A stretch of DNA of 64,000 nucleotides from Physcomitrium patens (Eukaryota; Streptophyta; Bryopsida; Funariales; Funariaceae). Of the stretch, positions 49,501 to 62,640 are shown one piece after another. The stretch is from contig NC_037273.1 of assembly GCF_000002425.4 (NCBI RefSeq), positions 7,085,506 through 7,149,505 of the forward strand, written 5' to 3'. A program made the position numbers and the translations under genes. Below the pieces are notes generated by a model. That model ran no database searches. It had not been told where the DNA came from and worked only from the letters and a program-made list of their open reading frames with translations. Within the stretch, counting starts at the first letter, position 1. The number at the start of each line of letters is the position of its first letter.

Positions 49501-50377
49501 AAGAATTCTGAGAACGGTTCATAGAAGACAGTGTTATTGCTATCAGATTCACTAATCCGAATCAAGAGAGCTCACAGGCTTTGCTGCTTTCAATTTCGTG
49601 CTGGCTTTCTTACTAATCTTAAAGTTCTTCGTCCCACTGATCATATTAATGCCTTGAACCTCTCTGACTTTCGTCATTATCCTTTCCAAAATCATGTCTT
49701 TATCTCTCATTAATAATCCCTCCACATATTTCTTTCACAGTTTCTCGTAATCCAGCACAATGAGCAATGTATTTGAGAGACGCTTTCAAAGTTCATTTGC
49801 AACTCCTCTGATCAAGCGATATGCAGCAACTTCCGGCTAAAATTTCAAGGTGCACAACTAAACTAAATTCAGCAACGAATGCCTTGCCTAGCTCTGGTGG
49901 CGGCCCCAGGAAATCGCCAACTTCTTGCTCACTCTCCCTTAAAGTCCAATACTATGCTTCGCTACGGTGCGTTCAGCGGCGTTGGTTGATAGACCTCCAG
50001 GTTTGTTCATCCTACTCATGTTTGATAATATTGTATAAAGTAAAAATCATCAGAACGTACCATATTATACACCATGTGATTCACCAAGAAAAACACGTCT
50101 CGAAACTCTCATTACTCTGCCCTCTGCGGTTAGAGGGTGAAGTGAGAAAACGTCCTAGTCCAACAAGGATTCCACAGTGGTCTATCAGAATGACATTTCG
50201 CAAACACTCTCTCTTTCTCTTTCTCTTTCAACTACCAAACTACAAATTGTTTGCGTCTATTGTTTCGGAAGTAATGACAATATCACTCACTTCCAAGTGT
50301 AACCATATCAGTGCATTGCGTGGGATTGCAAAACCAGATTTGCTAGCCAGTCTGGATCTCAGCGACGAAGCACCAGC
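49501..50377. other. GC-richer island, unassigned
   Basis: Several frames on both strands (49821-50537 plus is the longest, 238 codons) but with poor protein-like composition and no motif. Could hold later exons of the minus-strand candidate at 50629. Confidence 0.3.
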
Positions 50378-50629
50378 TTATCTATGGGGCAGTTGTGTTC
50401 TGATCTGCTGCAGACAGTTCTCCAAACGGTTCACTCTAGAAACTGCGATTGACCACATGTTAGCAACCTGTGTCGGTACCAGATCTGGCAGGAAAGGTGA
50501 GGAAACTGCAGCTGATTTGGATGCAACGCAGCAGTGAGAGCATGAAAGCGCCGAACCCACACACTCACACAGAAAGGGACCTTCGCCAGAGGTGAGAGGA
50601 GGCCTTGCATTCCCTTTGGCACCAGACAT
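50378..50629 (-). CDS. Weak gene candidate, unknown small protein (first exons)
   Basis: From ATG 50629 the minus strand encodes MSGAKGNARPPLTSGEGPFL and then meets a strong donor (CTGT|GTGAGTG, phase 1, near 50567). Joining to the acceptor CCTGCCAG near 50485 keeps a frame containing NMWSIAVSRVNRLENCLQQI. Without splicing the frame is open for 83 codons. GC-richer island in AT-rich DNA. No family recognised and no later exon assembled, so this may be leader or chance. Confidence 0.25.
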   Translation of the reverse strand: MSGAKGNARPPLTSGEGPFLCECVGSALSCSHCCVASKSAAVSSPFLPDLVPTQVANMWSIAVSRVNRLENCLQQIRTQLPHR

Positions 50630-50639
50630 GTTTGTTTGT

Positions 50640-53220
50640 TGCTACTATTTGTTTTTTTTTATTAATAAGAATTGCTCCATCCATTCATTCAACTGATCAA
50701 TATAATTAATGGTTATGTAAGAACATAAAATCTTTAAAAAAATAAAAAATAAAAAATAAAAATTAGTGTAATAGGTTTAGACTTTAAAATCAAAGTATTA
50801 AGCAGATTTCTCCTATTATACTTGTTAGTTCAACAAGATAATTCTTTTCCTCCTGATAATTTTTACAAACTTATTAATAGAAGACCAATTTTTTGATATA
50901 TTTGGAAACACTCTTATTCAATAAAATATAAATAAAATAAAATAAACTAATTCAAAAATAATAATTCTAAATTAATGCCATTGTAATATGACTATTCAAT
51001 TCATTTCAAATGAATATATTGAGTTTTGTTGTTTTTATAAAATTCGTATTAAACTATGATGCCATGTGGTGGATGGCAAGTAGTAGTGATAATATCAAAA
51101 ACTATGGTGGGATTAGCAACACATGTATATATATATATATATATATATAGATACATATATATAATAAATCATGTCATGTGTTTTATAAACCAAATAAGTA
51201 TCAATTTTATTATAATAAATTTTATTCCAACTAAAAACAATACCAACTGATGAAATAATAAATAAGTAAATAAAAATGATCCCATTCCACAAATTTGTGT
51301 GAAAAATATGTTGATTTAGATATGATCACATGTACACATTCACACCCTCATACACATTCACAAATTGATTCACATATTGATTTGCATATATCAATATGTG
51401 AAATGTGTACAACAGTGTGTAGAATACACTAGTAGGAAACATCCATCCATCCATCTCATTATCATTCATCCATCTTCCCTTGCCAATCTAAAACACTAGC
51501 CCCATGTAGGCTGCATGGTCTGTCCCTTCTGCTCAGACATGTTTCCCACCCTTCCCCCATACAAAAGTGCACAATGGGTCCCCCTTACCTTATCATGTGC
51601 TTTCCCCCCTTTGACTGACTTCCTGGGTGGGCATCCACTTCTGATGGAATTAATAATATTCGGGTGAAATATGTTTATGTGAAAAATGTTTATGTGAATA
51701 ATGTTTATGTTTAGTTTTCTCGGAGCCCACATTAGGGCACAGAAACCTATGATTGTGGCATGTTTTTATTGCCCCAATTTAGTTATTGCTTGTTGCTGTT
51801 TGTCATTTTTTGGGGGTTGCAATGTTTACTTTACAAATCAAGTATGACTGCAGTATTCCATTTTTGTTTACTTGTAGAACATGGTGAGTTATCTGTGTGA
51901 TTAAATTCTGATTTTGTGTGATTAAATTCTGATTTTATATTGAAAAGTTGGCATATATCATCATAGTGTGTTGTTGTGTGTCCCTCACAAGATAGATACA
52001 GAGAAGACAAAATGATGAAGTACACCTGGCATGGGCAAACCACATGGATACATAAGACAATTCTAGAACATTCAAGGTTTTGAATTTTCTGACACCATAA
52101 GATATATTTAAAAAACTAACTAAATAAATATACAAACAAACAAAACAAAAAAAACCAACAACTTTTTTTTAATAAAGGTGAAGGTGTATGGGGTGGAGGT
52201 GGTGGGAAGCCTACAGTGCCCAGGGGAATACTCCAATTGGAAGTTCCCTATGCAATGGGAATTGATATGGGCCCAGGTGAAATCATGATCCCTTGTTACA
52301 TTCTCCTGCCATCCTTGAAGAATGTGTTCAATTTTCTAGAGTATGTTCCTCTAGTTCACTGGTACATATTCCATGCCTGTGTATATCAATATATTATATA
52401 CATGTATTCTACTGTATAAATACAGTATTACATTCTATAGGGAGTTGTAGTAGTTGAGTGGCTATAACAGCCTATGGGGGAGTATTCATTCAGGATGTCT
52501 AGGTTGGCCCTTGAGGCTGTAGGGTGTAGTTGCTTCAAGTTCAACGTTCCCCCAGGCACTACCTTTTTCTTTTTCCCATTTACTTTCTCATTTCCTTTCT
52601 GCTCCTCTAGTGCCAATTTTTTCTTCTTTGTCTCCTTCTATTGCTCTCTCTCTTGTTAAGTATTTTTTTGTTTCCTGTCATTCAATGCCCATGAGACAAT
52701 GCCCAACTGCATGGACAAGGATTCTGCCTTTTCTAATGTTGCAAGTGTACTGGATGCACCTTTTAATAATTTAATTTTAATTTTAATATTTTTTCCAGGA
52801 GGGTCATCATACATCATGTAGGAAACAATACTTTGTCACTATTGAAGGATGGGAGAGTCAGGTGATTGAGTTTGGAAGTAGCTGTGCAAGGTGGGGCCTC
52901 ATACATTGCTAGAAAAAACTGCACACAAACCAGTCATCCAGACTACTGCTGCTGCCATCACATTTGTGCAGTTGATCTCATCATAAATGACAGTGCATCA
53001 ATTTGATTGAACAAAAACATTTCCAAACAAACAACCCTTCCAAGGAGCTTTCCAAGCTTGTTTCCTAGTGACACACATTGTGAGATTCTAGTTGATGAGA
53101 GCATTGCAAAATATGAAATACATTTTCTATTTGTTTTGTGAATATTTATTACTTTGTCAATGGAAGACCATGTGCAAAAAATATGCCAGAAAATTGCTAA
53201 TCTAATCATGAAAAGCACCG
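50640..53220. other. Intergenic DNA of mixed composition
   Basis: Moderately AT-rich with less decayed blocks at 51490-51800 and 52190-52930. Short direct repeats: ATGTTTATGTGAA-type units at 51668-51712 and a duplicated GTGTGATTAAATTCTGATTTT at 51893-51935. (TA)n at 51124-51150. No supported gene. Confidence 0.5.
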
Positions 53221-53544
53221 GTAGTCATTTTAAAAGTTTTTATACAATCTTTTTTTTTTCTTTTTTTTTTCTTTTTATAAAAAAGGTCCACTTAAAATAG
53301 AAGATTATATATACATATATTAAAGTAAGAATTTAAAAAATAAAGACTTCAGTATAATCTTCAATATTACAACCAATATTGGCAATTTGGGCATAATTGA
53401 ACTCAAATCTTGTTTGATGCTTAATTATTATTTAAAACAAATGATCTTAATTTAAATTTAAATCTCTCCTTTAATTTTGAAATATAAGAATATAATTTTT
53501 TATTTAAAATAAAACATCATCTAAAACTTGCAATGGATATAACT

Positions 53545-53584
<40 letters not shown>

Positions 53585-54613
53585 AGAATTAAAAATTATC
53601 TTCAATTTTATTATATCAAGAATTAAACATTATCTTTAATTTTATTCAACCAAGAGAGTTTAATTTTAAAATTAAGATTTAAAGATTTAGCTTGTAATTG
53701 GTGTGATCTTTTATGTTCTCTTACTTGTTTAATATATAGGCAAGCACTTAGCATGCTATTAATAGATTTTATGATATTTTAACTCGATATTTTAAATTTT
53801 TATTCTATTCAATCATCTAGCATATTAGCTCTTATCAATTTGACTATTTGAAAAAGATTTTAGTCTATTTTATTAACCATAAATACTATAAAAGAAAGAA
53901 TCAAAGATTTTTCTATACAATTTACATTAATATTTTATTTTAAAATTAATGTCTCTCTTTATTTTTTATTTTATTTTAGTTTATTTTATTATTAAAAATA
54001 AAATATAATTAATTTTTAATAAATTTCATATATATTTTTAATTTTATTATATTCATCAAGTGTTAGAAAGTTGTAGGAGAATTTGTGAGTTAACAAGACA
54101 TGATATTATATTCAAAATAACCATACCTACTTTTAAATGCAATCTTCTATTTATCTAATTTTTTAATACATATAAGATTGTAGATTTTTTTTGTATTTTT
54201 GATAGATATCTTTATAAAAAAATTAGATTTAATCATTTGATTAAAGAGTCTCAATATTAAAGAAAAAGATTAAAAATTCCTATTGGTTAATTTATTAATT
54301 CCACAATAAAATAAATATATTTACAAGGACCTATTTTTTTCCTTTGCAAAGAATTTGATGCATTTGCAAAAACATTAGATGTTATATCAAAATCTTTGTA
54401 GGATTTTTATCGATATATTTTTTCAAAGAAATAATTTTTTTTAGATAATTTCTTAATTGGTCCAAATCATAGTTGAATTCTTCTTAAAAATAAATTTCAT
54501 AATCATAAGGTTAGTGTTTCTACAAGATGTCAATATCTTTTTCGTCAAATACATCTTAATATTTTTCTAATTGATTTTAATTAGTTTTAAATGAGGATTT
54601 AATATTGTATAAA

Positions 54614-54652
<39 letters not shown>

Positions 54653-55379
54653 CTTTTGTAATTTTTGTAAATCTTGTAGCTCTAATAAATAAGATATGGT
54701 TTAGTGTATCTAGATTAAACTTTGAATTGAAATTTTGTAATTATTAATAAACATCAAAAATTTATAATTTAAACTAAGAATAGCTAAGTATCATTAGATT
54801 TAAAGTATATCAAATGATTTTAAAGACAATGTTATATACTTGATCTCTTAATGCTTCTTTCAATGGCTTAATCTCTTCTATGAAATATCTAAATACAAGA
54901 AATTTTCTATTGATAACATCTACCAAAATTAATTGGACCTTCTTTAAGAGTATCAACTTTTGTTGCAATACAAATTTATTATCTATATACTAAGGTTCTA
55001 ATATCTAAAAGCACTTGAGCCATAAATTAAAAACTTTAAATATTAATACTATGTGGCTCTAAAAGAGATATATAGAAAATGGAATAAATCTTATTGAATT
55101 TTTTTAGATGTAATCAGTATGAAATTGGATTTATATTTTTACTAATAAAAAATAGTCTAACTCTAAAATAATCCAGCTTATCACAAAGGCAATTAATTTT
55201 GATATTATGACAAAATAACCACACTTCATTAACTTAGAATTGAAGTTGCTCCTTCTAATGGACACTAATATTGATCTTTGACATCCTTGAGCTTTTTATT
55301 AATTGTACATTTATTTTTGTATGTAATTTTAATATAAAAATTATTAAATCATTTGTCTTTATAATTCAATGTTGTTGTG

Positions 55380-55546
55380 TTCTAATAAAACTATAAATTA
55401 ATAGAAAAAAAATTGAATTATAGTTTAAAAAAATATGGATAAAAGATAGAGAGGTAGTAAATATATTTAATATTAATGCTATCTTTTTGTAAAACAAAAC
55501 ACTTTTATTTGTTTTATAGTGCCATAAATAAGATAAAATAAAGTAG

Positions 55547-55582
<36 letters not shown>

Positions 55583-56628
55583 TCTTTAAAAAATATTTAA
55601 GAATAGATATTAGCAAAAATTGCCTAAAAAAGTTTTAAAATGATACTTAGAGATAACAAGTTGTGAATTAGAATCAAAATCAGATATAATGTTTAAAACC
55701 ACGCATCTAAGGAAATTATAATGTTCCTTTATTGATTGGAGAATAAAACCAGAGAAAAAAAACTTACTAAGGTTTGATTGAGAGTTGATTTTGAGTGATA
55801 TGAATTAATATTAAATTTTTAAGAGCTTTTTAAAGTAAGAGGTGTTTTAAGTGGTTTGAGTTTTTTAAGAAACAAAAGAAAGTTTATATATTTGAGAAAT
55901 GTGTGAGCATTCTAACATATTGAAAGGTGAAAACTTATAAGCTTGAGAATCTACTTATATTTAATTTATCTTGTAATTTTGAACTCAATTTAATTATTAG
56001 ATCAAAAGTTATTAGAAGTCAATTAGATTAGGATCTCAAAATTTGGATTTTTAGCATCAATAAAAGATTCTTTGATCCTAAATAAGCTACTTATTAGATT
56101 ATAGTAAATTTTTTTAAGTAGATTATAAACTTAGTTTTTAATAATTTTTCTAATTTTAAAAGTAAATAAATAATTTAATAAAGATTCAATGGTGCTTATA
56201 GATCAACATTAAGATTGAAGAAAGATGAAAAAAAAAACCTAAAAAATTAAAGAGCTTTTATTTCAATTGATAAGTTAAATTCTTTAAAATTTTATACTTG
56301 TTTTTATTATTAGATTGCAATGTATGAAAACATTTAAGCAAGATCAATAGCTTAATTAATAGATATTAAAGTCTTAAGTTAATTTTAGAATTACTTATGA
56401 TTTCATTAAGATTTGTATAGTATCTTTAGATTTTTATTAGATTCTTTAATTAGGATTTTTATAAGATTCTTTTAGAATTTGATTAAAATTTATTAGAATA
56501 TATTTAGGATTTTATTAGGATTTTATTAGGATTTGATTAGAATATTTTAAATATTTATTTAAAGATTTAAAGATTTAAAGATTTAAAGATTTTTTAATAA
56601 ATTTCATTGGATTTCTTTATAATTTATT

Positions 56629-56668
<40 letters not shown>

Positions 56669-56940
56669 GATTATTACTAAGGTTTTTGTATAATTTCTTT
56701 AAGCTTTTTTTTTAAGGATTTCTTTAGAATTTCTTTTAATTTTCTTAATGATTTCTTTGATATTTTTATCATGAATTATCTAATTAATATTTAGGATTTG
56801 ATTAAGGTTTAAATTTATTTAGATTTAATTAATATTTTTGTAGGATATTATTATAATTTTTAGGCTCTTTTTTATTGCAAATATAATTTACCTTCTATAG
56901 TGAGATGCTCACTATATTCCTAGGTTAATTTTTACATAAT
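55380..56940. repeat. 1.3-kb AT-rich repeat, copy 3
   Basis: Colinear with 14345-15600 and 17880-19250: TGCCATAAATAAG near 55525, TAGCAAAAATTGCC, TTTTTAAGAGC, then TTAGGATTT-type units at 56390-56560, four perfect AAAGATTT units near 56560-56590 and a 33-T run at 56634-56666. Ends CTAGGTTAATTTTTACATAA. Confidence 0.6.
56634..56666 (+). repeat. Poly(T) tract, 33 T
   Basis: Uninterrupted T run within copy 3 of the 1.3-kb repeat; not present at this length in copies 1 and 2. Confidence 0.85.
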
Positions 56941-57059
56941 ATTACAATGTATAAGTAAAGCCACAACTTGAGAAAAGTTTTAGATAAAAATCTAATAATA
57001 ATTAGAAAATTCCAAAAAACATTAAACTTCATTATTATTCTTAATTTTTTTTAATTTAT

Positions 57060-57460
57060 AATAGTCTAGATTTTCTTTGATCTATCAAAAGACCATTATT
57101 TGAAGTGACATGTTCTAAAAAATTAACTTGAGTTTTGCAAAATACACATTTTTTTATTTTAGTATATAATCTTGTATATTTAAACTTTTATAATATACAA
57201 AAAACAAGTTTTTTTTATCTCTTGTATTTTTAAAATATATTAAAATATTGAATAGACAAAATAAACAATAAAGATTTCTAAAAATTCTCTAAAAAAATCA
57301 TTTATTAAATACAAAAAAATAGCTTGAGTATTTATGATGCCTAATTTAAAATCCAAATATCAAGGTAGGAAATATTAATTTATAATAATTATCTTATTAA
57401 GCCTTTCATAATCCATATACATTTGTAATGATCTATCTTTTTCTTTTACAAACAAGATTT
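57060..57460 (-). pseudogene. Gypsy reverse transcriptase remnant with internal deletion
   Basis: MYMDYERLNKIIIN (finger motif) is followed almost at once by the GLxNTQAIFLYLINDFF part of MPFGLTNAPATFQxLMND. So the segment between, including the GHFEY region, has been deleted. A decayed YxDD and thumb follow. Confidence 0.7.
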
Positions 57461-58560
57461 AAACTCTTGTTGTAGGTTATGAATGGAAAATGATATTTTA
57501 AGCCAAATTCTCATCAATATACTTCTTAAATGAAGCCAATTTATTTTGAAATAACCTATAGATTGGTCAAAAAGGTGGTTGGATTTGTTTTTGAAGATTA
57601 ACTGAGTAATCATAAAGACAATGCTCTAGTAAAATATTTATTTTTTTTAAAAAAAATATATATCTTAATATTCTTTATATTCTATTAGAAAGTTATTTGA
57701 TATTTCTACTATAAAAATAGGTCTTACATAATTCATTTATGAAAATATTTTTTTTGTGGCTTTAGAACAACCAAAATTTTATTTAAGACATCAAATCAAT
57801 TTGAGAGTTTTACTCTTTTAAATATAGTAAATCCAAAATCTTGAAGACATTATTGATTTTTTATAAATAAAAAAAATTCAAGTTTTATATCTTTAAAATT
57901 ACTAATGATACATAAGCTAAATTTTTATACAAACATAGGTGTTATTTTATACAAAGATAAAATAAAAATCCTATATATATATATATATATATATAGAAAG
58001 AGAGAGAGAGAGAGAGAGAGAGAAAAAAAAAATCTCAATAATAAAAATATAACTTATTTCATCAAAAATAATTCAATTATGTGATATTTTTTATTTTTTA
58101 TTTTTAACTAATTTAATTTTTAAAATTATAAATATACTAAACTATAATCAAATGATTTTTCAAATAATATTTTAAATTTTTATTATTGTATTTAACAACA
58201 AAGTCACTTGCTTCACTTTGTAAAGAAATACTAAGAAGATTGACTTGTAAACTATTTTCATTATATTATAAGCCATATAATAATTTATTAATAGGTTCTA
58301 TATCATTCTATTAGATCTTAATTGCTAGTTGTTAAAAATTCTAAGCATATGCAGACATATATTAGTTTCTTAAGAACAAAAAATATATTTAATAATATTC
58401 TATTAAATCTAATGGCGGTTATAACTTTGAGGGTAGAATATAATAAGGAGTTAGACTTGGTAAGTAAGTTTTCATGACCTAGATATAATATCATTAAATT
58501 TATTTGAAAGAAAAAAACTTAGATTTTGTATAGATGAAATTTATTTCTATTATGATTTGT

Positions 58561-59237
58561 AATAAGAATTGTAACTTAAAAAAATTTGATAATTAATTTC
58601 TTTCTTGCCATCCATAGATTATTATAATTAGTTATTTTAGATGTAAATTTCGGTGCTAAAAAAATTGATACATTACAAATACTTTTTTATTTTATTTTGC
58701 ATTGTATTTGTGCAATGAGGCCATTTTGTCTCAATTATTTTGATATAACTTTGATAAAATAACTTTTCTCAAAACACAATTTAAGTTAATGTAATGATTG
58801 ATTTTTTTAATTTTCAATGTAAATTTATAAAATTGAAATGCCCTTAGTAATTTCTTTAATTTCTTTGATATTTAAATCATAACTACATATTTACTTATCA
58901 ATATTATTAAATTTATCGATATTATTAAATACATTATTATGTATTCTTTTACATTTTGTCTTAATTATTTTGATATGACTTAATGAATTTATTTAAATAT
59001 TTTATGAGAACCTGTTCATGATTTACTTATCAAAGACTTACTGTTGATACAATATTAAATATAATTATCAATCACAATGAAATATCTTAATGTTGCAAAA
59101 CAATCAAGCTAAGTTCTAATTTTTAATAGATTTATTCTTTTTTAATTATGTAAATGAAAATAAATAAATAAATAAATAAATAAGAGGATTTCCATAGCAC
59201 ATCATTTAGTTTTCTTCCTATTTTCATTTAGTTCTTC

Positions 59238-59272
<35 letters not shown>

Positions 59273-62200
59273 TACATGCAAAAAAGGGAAAAATATTTCA
59301 AATTATTTATTTATTTATTTTTCCTATCATTTTAATGACAATTTTTGTACATGTTTCATAAAACCTAATATTCCACAAATAAAACGCACCCCACAGCAAG
59401 AACCAATTTGATAGTAAAAAAATCTTTGTATCTACACACAAAAGTTCATACAATTGAAAGGTTTTGATTTACCACCTAAAAACAAATCAATTGACCCATG
59501 CCTGTGGAGGTTTCCCTTGGCAGTTTTCATCTTTCTTTATGAAAATATGAAATAAGAAGAAAGAAAGGAAAAGAATATATTGATTTATTTATTTACAAAG
59601 TGTAGACCTATGGAATCTGGTGGTTCACAACAATTGCAGCAGCAGTGGAACCTTCCAGACTCATACACAGATTCAAACAAACAAGCACTTTCTGAGAAGC
59701 ATTGTGGTCAAAGTCTGGGAGAAGGACTAGTGGTACCCATCTTCTTCACAACCCACAATTCCAACAGTAGAATTTGCAGGCATTAAGGTTGGCATCTGTT
59801 ATTTATCCATGTATTGAAAACTGTCAACCATGGGAGGGGGGGTAGGGGGCCACCGAAAGGCAAACGGGCAATCACAATGGTACCCAAAAGGTTCCATGAA
59901 TGAGCAAAGTGTGTCAAATCCGATTTCCAGCTTCTGAGCAGGACCACTGAATGATAGATCCATCCAAAGAGGCATGCTGCCATTGGGCTACATGGGTTAC
60001 CACTATTTGTTGTTGTTGTAGAAAATGAAATTATAAGTGTAGTGATTGTTGGTTCAATGTGTGCCAAAAATCAACTTTCCAAAACTTGTTATTGATGGTT
60101 GCATTGTTATGAGTCATGATGATGGTGTCGAGTTTTGTTGGCTTGGGTTTTAATGTAAAATGATGATCTTTGTGGGTGTTGTAACTTTTTAGGAAAAGAT
60201 CACAATCAATTTGTTCACATTATGGACAATTGTGTAATTTGCAAAGTTTCCAATATTTTTAAAATTTTATAACTCACATCTGTAAAATGAAATTTCAATT
60301 TTAATTTTTTAAATTTTTATCCTCATATTATGCCTTTTTATTTTTTTATATTTTAAAGAACATATAAAGCTCATGTTATAAATATATGAGGTTTTTTACA
60401 AAATAAGTAAGTAAATAAATAAATAAATAAATTTAAATCTTTTAAAAAATAATATCATAGATGAAAATTGTGTATATATATATATATATATATATATACT
60501 TTATATGGTTGTAAAATGTCAAGATTAAAGATGACATAAATGATTTGACATAGTCTTATGAAAAATGTCAGAAACATAATTAAAAATAATATTCAAACAT
60601 GTTTTGAGTTTTATGATATTTATCTAGCAGTCTGTATGAAATAAACAATTATTTAGAGGATTCTGCATAACATTGTTAATGTATGCATTTATTAATTTTG
60701 GAATTAAAATTTTGTGTAGAATTAAGCAAAAAAATAAAAAATAAAAAAATTTCATAATACTTTGCATATTTTTTTTTAGATAAAACCCAAATGCACTAAA
60801 TCTTAGACCATAATTCTATCAAACCTCACTTGATGTGTCAAATGTTTAACACACATACATTGAAACTTTTGAGCAAACAAACTACAGACTTAACCCAAAT
60901 ACATGTTTCAATTTCATTTCTTTTCTTTATTTTCCTATTTTCTTTTTCTCAAATTTTTTTATAAAGAAGGAAAGTTTACACTAATAAGTTGGATGGTGAG
61001 CAAAGTTTTGTGGAATTTAATACAAAAAGCATCCACATGAAATCATCAACTTTTTCTCATAGTTTTTTGTGGGAACAGAGAGAGAGAGAGAGAGAGAGAG
61101 AGATTGATCTCTTGTTGTCAAATACGAGAGCATTGAAATTAATTAGAACAAAGGGAGAACAAGAAGAACAACAACAAACAATGGGAGGAAGAGAGAATTT
61201 TGAGCCATGTGGGTGTCCCTTGGAGGAGTCCCACGTGGCACAGTGGTTCTCAGTTTTAATCCCATGTTTATTGCAAGTAATTTTCTATTCCTTTGCTTTG
61301 CAATGGCACAGGTTTCATGGAGGCAGCCAGTTGATTGGATTGGATTTTGTCTAGTCCCTCTACATGACCACAGTTTCAACTCTTCCAAAGATGCAATAGT
61401 AGAGGTGGAATACTGTGATTGGCATTGATGAAGACAGGATGTGGGTTTGCATGATTTTGTGAGTTTATTTGTGTTGTTGATTTTCTCATTCCTCTCTCTC
61501 CCATTCTGACCTGGTCAAACTATTTGTAAAGGGGTTCTCCTTGTCACCGAGACTGAGTGTGAAACCTAAAGGCCTTATAAATCTATTTTTCCATGTTTTT
61601 TGTCTGCCAGCAGCAATCAGTCAATCTGTGTGAGTCTGTGTGTCTGAGTGTGTGGGTGAGCATGCCAATTTATTTTGTTTTTATCATTTGTTAGATTGAT
61701 TTGTTTATTTCTTGTTTATTTGTGTGCTTAGTATGTAATCACTGAGATTGATTGTAACATCTGAAGGATGTGTGAAGTGGAGATAGGCTAACACAGTATA
61801 TGTTACTGGTGGGGCTATGAGAGTCAACCACACATACAGTGTGTGTGTGTGTATGTATTGGGTAACACATAACTTCCAACTGTTTGAATTTATTCTTTTT
61901 GTTGTGGTTGCTACAAAGGCCCATCTTATCCCCCACTGGCATACATATCTGTTCCCCACCAACAACTAGAAAGTCAAAATTTGATTATCAAGGATAGAGG
62001 AAGGGAAAAAAAAAGAAAAAAATTGATGAGTCTTAATAACATGAATAATTTTCAATACTTGTTTAAATTGAATCAGTGGCTGTTCAATCTTGAATAGTTT
62101 TGGGAAACATTTTGAAATACGAGTCCCCTCTGGACGAAGATGGTTGAAAAGAAGTAAAAAAATGCCTTCGTGACTCAGTAATCTTATTCAATTACATTGG

Positions 62201-62640
62201 CCTTGTGATGGAAGCCACATCAGCTTCAAAAAGAAAGAAAGAAAGAAGGAAATATCCATCATCCACACAATATCAGTAAAAAATCTGATTCATTCTGTCC
62301 ACAGCAACACTTGTTTCTTTCTTACACCACATCATCACCTGAACCCACAATGTCAAATCCCCAATAATAAAAACAACTACCCTAAAGGAGGAATTTTTAT
62401 TCCAATATGTGTGTTAAAAGAACCAAACGTATAACAGAGATGGCAGCACCGAATCAGCTCCACCAGCATGAAAAGAAAAAAGAGGAACAAGAAAAGCCCT
62501 GAAACAGGAAAGGAATTTTCCCAGCGGTCAAAAATCACGGAGTAAAGGCACAAAACGCGCAGCAACAGATTTCCAGATTGACCAAAAGCAGAAAGCCCAC
62601 TTGGAAGTCCAGCAGGAGGAGCAGATGTTAGGTCTACGTG
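58561..62640. other. Intergenic DNA; AT-rich then mixed composition
   Basis: 58561-59480 is AT-rich with AAAT runs and (TA)n(CA)n at 59237-59274. 59480-62640 is less decayed, with (TA)n at 60473-60500, (GA)n at 61079-61102 and GT runs near 61840. Short frames at 59580-59786, 59783-60067 and 60989-61354 have no recognisable features. A TATA-like TTATAAATC lies near 61575. No gene supported. Confidence 0.5.

Larger units (their letters stand above)
53221..58560 (-). mobile_element. Decayed Ty3/gypsy remnants, related to the element at 13.8-23.7 kb
   Basis: Two RT remnants on the minus strand. At about 57060-57460: VKEKDRSLQMYMDYERLNKIIIN, then a small deletion, then INTQAIFLYLINDFF and a thumb remnant. 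At about 54050-54300: YNLICIKKLDK and YGYFEYNIM. Between them lies copy 3 of the 1.3-kb repeat (55380-56940), joined to RT at the same junction as in the first element. (TA)n at 53549-53582, 54616-54649, 55550-55579 and 57972-57995, the last followed by (AG)n to 58022. No LTR pair could be set. Confidence 0.65.

Noticed and set aside
49821-50537. 238-codon plus-strand frame
   Set aside because: Mixed composition with no motif or codon signal, and it overlaps a minus-strand candidate with a better splice structure.
52061-52073. TTCTAGAACATTC, a perfect three-unit heat-shock element
   Set aside because: No gene start nearby, and such a motif is expected about once by chance in a window of this size.
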